From an uncultured Lachnospiraceae bacterium (GTDB taxonomy: Bacteria > Bacillota > Clostridia > Lachnospirales > Lachnospiraceae), in the NCBI GenBank assembly GCA_947565255.1, contig CANOFI010000151.1:1-6044 (forward strand): a stretch of DNA of 6,044 nucleotides, given 5' to 3'. Shown here piece after piece: positions 1-6,009 of this stretch. The notes under the pieces are model-generated. The model was not told where the DNA came from. It saw only the letters and a program-made list of their open reading frames with translations, and ran no database searches. The position numbers and the translations under genes are program-made. How positions within the stretch are numbered: the stretch's first letter is position 1; the number at the start of each line of letters is the position of its first letter.

Positions 1-62
1 ACTGGTGCAAAAGTTCTGTTGTGCAATATTAGTACAATATATAATATATCACCACACAAATG

Positions 63-159
63 GGGTTGTCGCGAAGCAACACCGGAACACAATATATAGT
101 TTAAATTACCAGATATTGTATACTATATGTTGTATCGCAAATTCCTTTCGCGACAACCC
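63..159. repeat. 97-bp imperfect palindrome with 13-bp inverted repeats
   Basis: The arm GGGTTGTCGCGAA at 63-75 is exactly complementary to TTCGCGACAACCC at 147-159. Inside it a second, AT-rich pair lies at the same symmetry centre (about position 111): 89-100 (ACAATATATAGT) against 122-133 (ACTATATGTTGT), with one G-T mismatch. The two 13-base stretches between outer and inner arms (76-88 and 134-146) do not pair, so the whole is a long interrupted hairpin. ACAATATATA also occurs as a direct copy at 34-43. No T-tract follows on either strand, so this is not a typical intrinsic terminator. Possibilities are a recombinase site, a small non-autonomous element, an invertible segment or a structured RNA; the sequence alone does not decide. 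Confidence 0.6.
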
Positions 160-197
160 GTGTATGTTCCTCTGCAACAGTCCGGATGTCCTGTCTG

Positions 198-400
198 TCA
201 GCCAGTCTTCTCAAACATAACCGTCTGCTCCTTCATAGATATTTTTCCAACTTTATAACCATATTCTGTAAGTTCATTTTTATATTTCAGAAAAGAGTGG
301 TCTATTGGAATTCCCGCAATATCCTGTACTTTTTGCCTTTATGTGTTCCGGGCGGCCGTACAAAACAATTTTTACCTGGCCTATTTTACCATATTTTACC
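198..400 (-). pseudogene. Decayed coding remnant, unidentified protein C-terminus
   Basis: Three minus-strand frames join into one protein-like stretch if two A-run length changes are corrected. The first part, from about 400 to 334, ends in YGRPEHIKAK. The second, about 329-245, contains IAGIPIDHSF and EYGYKVGK. The third, about 245-201, reads ISMKEQTVMFEKTG and ends at TGA (198-200). The joins lie in A runs: one extra A near 330-334 and one missing A near 242-246. The joined product is about 60 residues, mixed charged and hydrophobic, without a signal peptide or membrane segment. I do not recognise the family. It follows the alcohol dehydrogenase stop directly, with no ribosome binding site or start codon visible, so it is probably the tail of a lost gene. 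It could also be a chance reading. Confidence 0.35.
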
Positions 401-1597
401 CTACCGATAGGATTTATCAAATATACCGGCGCACTCCTCATCCGACATTTCACAAGGATTAGAAAGGAACAGACCGCCCATCGTTTCTCTTGCATTGACG
501 GCCAGTGTCATAGATTCCTCCGGCTGAAATCCATAATCACTCATTTTCAAATCATCCACACCGCAGTCCTTTTTCAATTTTTCAAGCGCGGTAATAAAAT
601 CTTTCGGCTTGTCAGCCTCCGGGATTCCCATCACCTTTGCCATCTTGATAAACTGCTCATCACATGCATGCCGCTCAATGAAAAATTCCGCAAACGCCTT
701 CGATATCATAATCAGTCCGGCGCCATGCGGCAGGTTATGGTGATATGCACTCATCGCATGTTCCATCGAATGCTGTGCTGTCGTATTGGTAAGCTACATC
801 GTAATTCCGGCAATCGTACTGCCATATGCCACCCGTTCACGTGCCTCCAGGTCCGTTCCATCCTTAACCGCACGGGGCAGGTACTTCGCAATGCATGCAA
901 TTGCAGAAAGAGCAATGGTCTCACTCAGTATATTGATTCCTTTGGAAATCATAACCTCGGTATTGTGAAACAGCGCATCGAAGCCCTGGTAAGCCGTGTA
1001 CTCAGGCGGAACTGTTTTCATCAGTTCCGGGTCCACGATAGAAAGCACCGGAACAATAGACGGGTCCCCAAATCCAATCTTTTCGTTTGTCTGATGATTG
1101 GAAATCACACCCCAGCAGTTGATTTCAGATCCGGTTCCCGAACTTGTCGCAATCGTTACAATCGGTAATGCCGGATGAACAAGCGGCTTCGCTTTGCCGG
1201 TTCCTCCATTTACATAATCCCAAAGGTCACCCGGATTGGTTGCCATCGCCGCTACTGCCACGGAAGAATCCAGTACGGCTCCCCCGCCCAGGGCAACGAT
1301 AAAATCACAGCCTTTTTCTCTGGCAAATGCAGCCGCCTCCATAACAACTTCTTTTGAAGGATTTTCATGAATATTGGCACAGACTGCATATTCCAGCCCC
1401 GCGTCTTTTAACTGCTTTTCCACACGCTCCAGCGTCCCGTATTTCTTAACGGAAGTGCCGCTGGAAATTAAAAGGAGTGCTTTCTTACCAAGCCTTCCGC
1501 TGTCTCGTTTTGCACGGATTTCACTGCCAAGCTCCTCCAGTCTGCCTGCTCCAAAAATTAAATTTGTCGGGTTGTTAAAGTTAAAATTCATGTTCAT
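401..1597 (-). pseudogene. Iron-containing alcohol dehydrogenase interrupted by in-frame TAG
   Basis: This is a group III (iron-dependent) alcohol dehydrogenase, a cytosolic family that interconverts alcohols and aldehydes with NAD(P)H. The frame from ATG 1597 to TAG 401-403 is 398 codons, normal for the family, but codon 268 is TAG (794-796). Before it lie the nucleotide-binding GGG (residues 104-106), the SSGTGSE motif and the first two metal ligands in GFDALFH (D207, H211). After it, in the same frame, come EHAMSAYHH and PHGAG, which hold the other two histidine ligands. A protein ending at codon 268 would lack half the metal site and should be inactive. A single C-to-T change in CAG (Gln) would explain the stop. 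The start is uncertain: ATG 1597 lies 13 nt from AAAGGA, GTG 1606 only 4 nt from it, ATG 1591 further away, and GTG 1624 has no ribosome binding site. It lies 121 bp after the aldo/keto reductase fusion. Substrate is unknown. Confidence 0.85.
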
Positions 1598-1641
1598 ACT
1601 AATCACGCATTCCTTTCGTTTCACTCAGGAACAAATAGCAA

Positions 1642-1659
1642 TGAAAAACTAATTTTTCA
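1642..1659. promoter_or_regulatory. 18-bp dyad upstream of the alcohol dehydrogenase
   Basis: TGAAAAA (1642-1648) and TTTTTCA (1653-1659) are perfect inverted arms around a 4-base centre, 45-62 bp before the chosen dehydrogenase start. Size and spacing are those of a dimeric repressor operator. It resembles, but does not match, the Rex redox-operator form as I recall it (TTGTGAA, four bases, TTCACAA). Such A/T-only arms also occur by chance, so this is weak. Confidence 0.2.
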
Positions 1660-1718
1660 CACTAATTTGCTCCTTAAATTTTCTTTTTTTTACTATATCA
1701 AATCAATCGCTTTCTTTT

Positions 1719-3383
1719 TCAATACCAGTCATGCTTCTCGTCACGGTTCAAAGCCTTTATCCTCTCCATTTCCCCATTGCTCAGCTCAAAATGGTACAGT
1801 TGTGTATTTTCCTGAATATGCTCCGGATTGCTCGAACCGGGAATGACCACGACGCCGTTTTGCAGATTCCAGCGCAAAATGACCTGTGCTGATGATACGC
1901 CGTGTGCTTTTGCAATCTCACTGATAACAGCATCGCCGAGCAGCTCCGCCGTATGCCCTCTGCCTCCGAGCGGATACCACCCCTGCACGACAATGCCAAG
2001 GCTATGAATATAGTCCACAACCTCACTCTCCTGATAATAAGGATGGATTTCATTCTGAACCAGCGCCGGCGTAACCGTAACCTGCGGCAAAAACTCTTCC
2101 AGCTCCTCGATATACCAGTTTGACAGCCCGATTGAACGGATTTTTCCATCCTTAACCGCCTGTTCCATCGCATGGTATGCCTCGACATCATAGTCTCCCG
2201 GATGGTGCAGAAGCATGAGGTCAATGTATTCGATATCCAGTTTTTCCAGCGCTTCATCTATCGCATTTTCCGCATCTTGAAACTGGTTGGGATATAATTT
2301 TGTCGTCACAAAGATCTCTTCTCTGGGGATGCCGGATTCTCTGACCGCCCTCCCAACCTCCGCCTCATTGTGGTACATATATGCCGTGTCAATCAGCCTG
2401 ACTCCCTGATTTAATGCCTCGGATACAAAACTGACACAGGTATCGCCCAGCAGACTGTAGGTTCCGATTCCATTAATCGGCATTTCATAGCCGCTGTTCA
2501 GCATTACCGTCTTTTTTTCAAAATCAAAAGCAATGCGCTCCTCAGGCAAAGGCTCTGTATCGGGTAAATTTAAACTGTCAATCCATTCTGCAAGAATATC
2601 CGGCGAAGTTCCCTGGGCAAACCGTCTGCCGGACATCCAGTCCGCACCGCCGGCCAATGGATGAAGATTCGTATCACTCGAACCAATACCGCTGCTTTGG
2701 GATGTACAAAACGGTACGATTGTTTTTCCTGAAAAATCGTAACTCTCCAAAAATGTACTGAGAATTCTCGGCGCCTGCCCATGCCAGATAGGATATCCCA
2801 GAAATACAATGTCATAGGCATCCATATCCACCACGCTTCCATTAATGGCGGGCCGGGCATTCTCATCCTTCTGTTCCCGGTCAGCCCGGCAGTCCGTATA
2901 ATATGCCAGATCTTCAGCTGTATAAGGACCCTCCGGCACAATCTCATATAAATCTGCGTGCAAATATTCTGCTGCCGATTGTGCCAGAGTTTTCGTTGTC
3001 CCTGTGCAGGAAAAATATGCAACCAGAATTCTGGTTTCTCCCGGCTTCGTCTCTTCGCCTCCTGGTTTACTTTCCACTTCAACCGGAAATACACCCATCA
3101 GATTGAGTGCACGTTTTAATATAAGCGATGTATCTTTTAAGTCTATTTTGGTATCGCCATTAACATCCGCCGCCTGAACCGACATCCCTGCAATTGCTTC
3201 AATGTTCAGGGCAACACGCAGCACTCTGCGGGCATCTGCCAAATCAATCTTTCTGTTTCCATCCACATCTCCATATAAGACCTCATTTTCGGCAGTTCCA
3301 TACATCCCGACACCAGGAAAGAAAAATGAAAAACAAAGCAAAACAACAAATATCACGCCTGTTATTTTTTTTATCTTGTTCAT
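1719..3383 (-). CDS. Secreted dockerin-flavodoxin-aldo/keto reductase fusion protein
   Basis: This 554-residue protein has four parts. Residues 1 to about 31 form a signal peptide: lysines 3, 5 and 6, a hydrophobic core at about 8-22, and possible cleavage after GTA; there is no lipobox. Residues about 36-98 are a type I dockerin with two calcium loops (D39, D41, N43, D47, D50 and D73, N75, D77, D81, D84). A Gly/Glu/Lys/Pro linker (about 101-117) leads to a flavodoxin-like domain (about 118-273) with the FMN phosphate loop SCTGTTKT and the later LGYPIWHG segment. Residues about 286-554 are an aldo/keto reductase with all four catalytic residues: D332, Y337, K362 and H393. The C-terminal cofactor motif reads IPGSSNPEHIQEN rather than the common IPKS...R form. 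ATG 3383 has GGAGG 8 nt upstream. The gene stands between a relQ terminator and the alcohol dehydrogenase. Domain calls are firm; export and substrate are inferred. Confidence 0.9.
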   Translation of the reverse strand: MNKIKKITGVIFVVLLCFSFFFPGVGMYGTAENEVLYGDVDGNRKIDLADARRVLRVALNIEAIAGMSVQAADVNGDTKIDLKDTSLILKRALNLMGVFPVEVESKPGGEETKPGETRILVAYFSCTGTTKTLAQSAAEYLHADLYEIVPEGPYTAEDLAYYTDCRADREQKDENARPAINGSVVDMDAYDIVFLGYPIWHGQAPRILSTFLESYDFSGKTIVPFCTSQSSGIGSSDTNLHPLAGGADWMSGRRFAQGTSPDILAEWIDSLNLPDTEPLPEERIAFDFEKKTVMLNSGYEMPINGIGTYSLLGDTCVSFVSEALNQGVRLIDTAYMYHNEAEVGRAVRESGIPREEIFVTTKLYPNQFQDAENAIDEALEKLDIEYIDLMLLHHPGDYDVEAYHAMEQAVKDGKIRSIGLSNWYIEELEEFLPQVTVTPALVQNEIHPYYQESEVVDYIHSLGIVVQGWYPLGGRGHTAELLGDAVISEIAKAHGVSSAQVILRWNLQNGVVVIPGSSNPEHIQENTQLYHFELSNGEMERIKALNRDEKHDWY

Positions 3384-3415
3384 CTCAAATACCTCCAGTC
3401 ATATCGTTCGTTTCT

Positions 3416-3454
3416 ATTATAATTCATTTTATATCATAATTTTTAAAATAGCAA
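3416..3454 (-). promoter_or_regulatory. Candidate promoter for the dockerin-flavodoxin-AKR gene
   Basis: On the minus strand TTGCTA (3454-3449) is followed after 17 bp by TAAAAT (3431-3426), a fair vegetative sigma-factor match. A perfect TATAAT also lies at 3421-3416 but has no good -35 box. Either would give a leader of roughly 25-40 nt before the ATG at 3383. The region is very AT-rich, so chance matches are expected. Confidence 0.4.
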
Positions 3455-3535
3455 ATACATATATTGCATAGCTTTCTATACTTTAAAAGCATGGGACATT
3501 GACCAACCAGACCAGAAAACAGCCTTTATTCGATT

Positions 3536-3616
3536 AATGATACAGAATTTCAAAAATTATCCAAAAAAACAGAATGGTTTGTGTCCGAAAACAAGTCAAA
3601 ACCATTCTGTATCATT
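3536..3616. repeat. 13-bp inverted repeat overlapping the terminator
   Basis: AATGATACAGAAT (3536-3548) is an exact inverted copy of ATTCTGTATCATT (3604-3616). The second copy shares six bases with the terminator stem, so the two pairings exclude each other. Next to each copy is a 13-base direct repeat with one difference: TTCAAAAATTATC (3549-3561) and TTCAAAAATCATC (3615-3627). Combined direct and inverted copies suggest a duplicated small element or a structured 3' end. Confidence 0.6.
3563..3609 (-). terminator. Intrinsic terminator after the alarmone synthetase gene
   Basis: Read on the minus strand, CAGAATGGTTT (3609-3599) pairs perfectly with AAACCATTCTG (3580-3570) across an 18-nt loop. 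Seven T residues follow at once (3569-3563). It begins 47 nt beyond the relQ-type stop codon. The 11-bp stem with a U-tract is typical of Rho-independent termination and separates the nadE-relQ unit from the fusion gene. The upper arm can also pair with a more distal sequence (see the inverted repeat at 3536-3616). Confidence 0.8.
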
Positions 3617-3656
3617 CAAAAATCATCAGGTATTTCCAAAAGCCGGATTTTTCTTA

Positions 3657-4340
3657 TCATTTTTCCTGACTTTGGTTATCGATTCGGTTCCGAATCTGCT
3701 GCATGCGCGAATCCAGACCGGCAATCACTTCCGCACATTCTTTTAATTCCCTTACAATTTCATCCGAATGCTCAATATGTTTTTTATAGCGGAGCTTATG
3801 GTCCAGACTTGCCCAGAAATCCATTGCAATCGTACGAAACTGTACTTCCACTTTCACCAGCTTTATTCCCGCTGCCTGAAAAATCGGCACCTCCAGTATC
3901 AAATGCAGGCTCCGGTATCCATTCTTTTTCGGCCGCCCGATATAATCCTTTTTTCTCACCAATCTCACGTCATTCTGCTTCAAAAGCAAATCCATCAGTC
4001 TGTAAATATCTTCCACAAAAGAACAGATAACACGCACACCCGCAATGTCATACAAATATTTTTCCACATTGGCAACACTGACTTCCAGCCCCTTTGACTC
4101 TAATTTGCGCACAATGCTGACCGGAGATTTGAGACGGGATTTTATGGACTCAAACGGATTCCTGTCATATTCCATGGAAAATTCTGAATCCAGCACCTTT
4201 AACTTGGTCTCCACCTCCATAATCGCACACTGGTACTGATTCATCAGGCGCATAAAGGGTCTGCCGTGCAGCATCAGCTCCTGCATCTGCACTTCCATCG
4301 GTTGTTCTTTTGGTTCTTTGCCCAGTACCTTCTCTTCCAT
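3657..4340 (-). CDS. relQ: Small alarmone synthetase, RelQ/YjbM type
   Basis: This 227-residue cytosolic protein carries a RelA/SpoT-type synthetase domain without the HD hydrolase, TGS or ACT domains of long Rel enzymes. By family it transfers pyrophosphate from ATP to GTP or GDP, making (p)ppGpp. Recognisable segments are YDIAGVRV (97-104), KDYIGRPKKNGYRSLH (131-146, the substrate-binding loop) and EVQFRTIAMDFWASLDHKL (165-183), all close in pattern to B. subtilis YjbM/SAS1 (about 211 residues). The N-terminal ~25 residues are a charged, Met/Glu-rich extension and the C-terminus is helical and charged. ATG 4340 has AAGGAG 6 nt upstream. It starts 33 bp after the nadE stop, so it is probably co-transcribed with nadE, and a terminator follows. 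YwaC/RelP is the alternative class, but the sequence pattern fits RelQ better. The symbol is by family resemblance. Confidence 0.88.
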   Translation of the reverse strand: MEEKVLGKEPKEQPMEVQMQELMLHGRPFMRLMNQYQCAIMEVETKLKVLDSEFSMEYDRNPFESIKSRLKSPVSIVRKLESKGLEVSVANVEKYLYDIAGVRVICSFVEDIYRLMDLLLKQNDVRLVRKKDYIGRPKKNGYRSLHLILEVPIFQAAGIKLVKVEVQFRTIAMDFWASLDHKLRYKKHIEHSDEIVRELKECAEVIAGLDSRMQQIRNRIDNQSQEK

Positions 4341-4373
4341 TTTCTTCTCCTTCGTATTGTATCCTGCCTCTTC

Positions 4374-5147
4374 TTAAGGCTGATAATCAAAACTCGGCAT
4401 CAGCTGCAGTTTAAAAAGATTTTGTTCGTGCTTTTTATCAATAAGCTGTTTCGTACTCTCATCCTTGCAAACGCCTGTTCGAATATAAGCATCCAGCGCA
4501 GCATACGTAAATCCCAGGTTATCCTCATCGGTTTTCCCGCACAGACCGTCTGTCGGCACCTTCTCCACAAGCTCCTTCGGAAGCCCCAACTCATGTCCGA
4601 TGGCCTTCACCTCGGTCACGGTCAGCTTTGACAACGGACTGAAATCTCCCGCCGCATCTCCATAACGGGTTGCATACCCTACCCAGTCCTCACTTAAATT
4701 GCATGTATTTGCCACACGCCCATTGCAGCTTTGTCCAACAGCGTACAGTGCCGCCATACGGAGCCTCGGCGGCAGATTGACACGGGACTGTTCGGAAAAA
4801 GCAAACTTATCCAGCTGATATCCCCCCTGTACTGCATGAAAATCTCCCTTTTCAATCCCATTTACCATCCCGTCAAAGGAATCCTTTATATTCACTTCCA
4901 CATTCGAAATTCCCAGATGCTCCACCAGACGGCGCGACGCACTGATATCGCTCTGCGTCCCGTTCGGCATTAAAACACCGATTACCCGGTCTTTTCCAAG
5001 CGCCTTTACGCACAGAGCAGCAACCACACTCGAATCCTTTCCTCCGCTGATTCCGACAATTGCATTGCAGCCTTTTCCATTTTTTTCAAAAAAATCCCGA
5101 ATCCATGCAATCACTTCTTCTGTTACCTTTTTACAGTCAAAAGCCAT
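4374..5147 (-). CDS. nadE: NH3-dependent NAD+ synthetase
   Basis: NadE catalyses the last step of NAD+ synthesis, amidation of nicotinic acid adenine dinucleotide using ATP and ammonia, in the cytosol. The 257-residue protein carries the N-type ATP pyrophosphatase loop SGGKDSS (34-40), NTCNLSEDWVGYATRYGDAAGDF (about 137-159) and TDGLCGKTDEDNLGFTY (199-215), in the order usual for the family. It has no N-terminal nitrilase (glutaminase) domain, so it should use free ammonia. I chose ATG 5147 because AAAGGAG lies about 8 nt upstream; the frame stays open to an ATG at 5207, but those 20 extra residues (starting MTEKNGND) do not look like the family and overlap a candidate promoter. relQ follows after 33 bp. 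The upstream gene is separated by a terminator. Confidence 0.93.
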   Translation of the reverse strand: MAFDCKKVTEEVIAWIRDFFEKNGKGCNAIVGISGGKDSSVVAALCVKALGKDRVIGVLMPNGTQSDISASRRLVEHLGISNVEVNIKDSFDGMVNGIEKGDFHAVQGGYQLDKFAFSEQSRVNLPPRLRMAALYAVGQSCNGRVANTCNLSEDWVGYATRYGDAAGDFSPLSKLTVTEVKAIGHELGLPKELVEKVPTDGLCGKTDEDNLGFTYAALDAYIRTGVCKDESTKQLIDKKHEQNLFKLQLMPSFDYQP

Positions 5148-5178
5148 GTTGTTTTCTCCTTTCCTTCGCATTCTGCAA

Positions 5179-5207
5179 ATTTTATCATTGCCATTTTTTT
5201 CAGTCAT
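5179..5207 (-). promoter_or_regulatory. Candidate nadE promoter with extended -10
   Basis: On the minus strand ATGACT (5207-5202) is followed after 17 bp by TAAAAT (5184-5179), with TG one base before the -10 box, the extended -10 form. It lies directly after the glgP terminator and about 32-60 bp before the nadE ATG. This position supports both the promoter and the choice of the shorter nadE start. Confidence 0.5.
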
Positions 5208-5212
5208 ATTCG

Positions 5213-5240
5213 AAAAACAGGGCTGTCACCCTGACAGCCC
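5213..5240 (-). terminator. Intrinsic terminator after glycogen phosphorylase
   Basis: On the minus strand GGGCTGTCA (5240-5232) pairs exactly with TGACAGCCC (5228-5220) across a three-base loop. TG and then five T residues follow (5217-5213), and an A-rich tract precedes the stem. It lies 13 nt after the glgP stop codon. The 9-bp GC-rich stem with a U-tract is a strong Rho-independent terminator. Confidence 0.9.
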
Positions 5241-5253
5241 CTTTTCGTTTTCC

Positions 5254-6009
5254 TTATTCTCCAATTACTACTTTATCTAACTTCCAGATTTCATCTACAT
5301 ATTGCTGGATCGTTCTGTCGGAAGTAAATTTGCCGCAGCACGCTGTGTTCAGGATTGCACTCTTTGCCCAGCCTGCCTGGTCTCTGTATGCCTCTTCTAC
5401 CTTCTTATGTGCTTCCGCATAAGAACGGAAATCTTTCAGGACAAAATACGTGTCGGCCCGGTCACTGCTCTGTGTATTCAAAAGAGAATTATAAAGATCG
5501 CGGAACAGCTCCGTATCATTTGAATAAAAGCCATTGATTAACTGCATCAGAACCTGACGGATTTCCTGGTCGCTGTTGAAAATATCCATCGGATTATAAC
5601 CGCCGTTCTGCTCATAATTGATGACCTCGTCCGAGCTCATTCCGAAAATAAATGCGTTTGCGTCGCCAACCTCTTCCACAATCTCCACATTCGCGCCGTC
5701 CATCGTTCCGATTGTCAGTGCGCCGTTCAGCATAAACTTCATGTTACCGGTTCCAGATGCCTCTTTACTTGCCGTCGAAATCTGCTCGCTGACATCTGCT
5801 GCCGCAAAAATCATCTCCGCATTGGAGACACGGTAATTCTCAATAAATACAACCTTCAGCTTGTTATTGATGGACTTGTCATTGTTCACGACGTCCGCCA
5901 CCGCATTAATCAGCTTAATCGTCAATTTTGCACGGTGGTATCCGGCAGATGCTTTGGCCCCGAAAATAAACGTTCTCGGATAAAACTCCTTTGTCCAGTT
6001 GCCATTACA
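5254..6009 (-). CDS. glgP: Glycogen/maltodextrin phosphorylase, C-terminal part only
   Basis: This is the C-terminal ~250 residues of a GT35 glycogen phosphorylase, a cytosolic PLP enzyme that releases glucose-1-phosphate from alpha-1,4-glucans; full proteins are about 750-850 residues. Visible motifs are PRTFIFGAKASAGYHRAK (5977-5924), KLKVVFIENYRVS, SEQISTASKEASGTGNMKF, where K (codon 5737-5739) is the PLP lysine, and NGALTIGTMDGANVEI. The chain ends in SDRTIQQYVDEIW and a stop at 5254-5256. The N-terminal catalytic half lies outside or is missing. In this frame a TAG stands at 6010-6012, with TGA and TAA just upstream, and family resemblance fades at about NGNW (6006-5995). The gene is therefore either truncated or joined to foreign sequence near the window edge. 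TTG 5925 or any start after 6010 would give only a non-functional fragment. An intrinsic terminator follows. Confidence 0.88.
   Translation of the reverse strand, partial: CNGNWTKEFYPRTFIFGAKASAGYHRAKLTIKLINAVADVVNNDKSINNKLKVVFIENYRVSNAEMIFAAADVSEQISTASKEASGTGNMKFMLNGALTIGTMDGANVEIVEEVGDANAFIFGMSSDEVINYEQNGGYNPMDIFNSDQEIRQVLMQLINGFYSNDTELFRDLYNSLLNTQSSDRADTYFVLKDFRSYAEAHKKVEEAYRDQAGWAKSAILNTACCGKFTSDRTIQQYVDEIWKLDKVVIGE

Larger units (their letters stand above)
1..400. other. Region without an intact gene
   Basis: About 400 bases downstream of the alcohol dehydrogenase hold no credible full reading frame on either strand. Positions 1-60 are AT-rich with short ATATA runs, 63-159 hold the palindrome, and about 198-400 hold the decayed remnant. 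Next to the dehydrogenase stop, the minus strand carries three spaced copies of GGTAAAA between about 370 and 400. I see no hairpin with a T-tract that would terminate transcription of the dehydrogenase. Confidence 0.6.

Noticed and set aside
63..159. Palindrome as a transcription terminator or integron attC site
   Set aside because: No T-tract follows the outer or inner arm on either strand, and the arms do not match the conserved attC core-site pattern.
794..796. TAG as a pyrrolysine codon in the alcohol dehydrogenase
   Set aside because: Known pyrrolysine proteins are mainly methylamine methyltransferases. No pyl gene is visible here, and TAG also serves as the normal stop of this gene at 401-403.
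305..1168. 287-codon plus-strand reading frame
   Set aside because: It lies opposite the alcohol dehydrogenase, which has clear family motifs. The antisense protein is rich in Arg, His and Cys with no recognisable domain and no ribosome binding site.
1692..1722. Possible promoter TTGAAA ... TATAGT before the alcohol dehydrogenase
   Set aside because: The spacer is 19 bp and the -35 box overlaps the preceding stop codon. In such AT-rich DNA this is too weak to annotate.
2570..3094. 174-codon minus-strand frame inside the fusion gene
   Set aside because: It overlaps the dockerin-flavodoxin coding sequence in another frame, is rich in Trp and Arg, and shows no domain. It is a shadow of the real gene.
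3581..4030. 149-codon plus-strand frame opposite the alarmone synthetase
   Set aside because: It is antisense to a well-supported synthetase domain, rich in Ser and Pro, with no motif or start signal.
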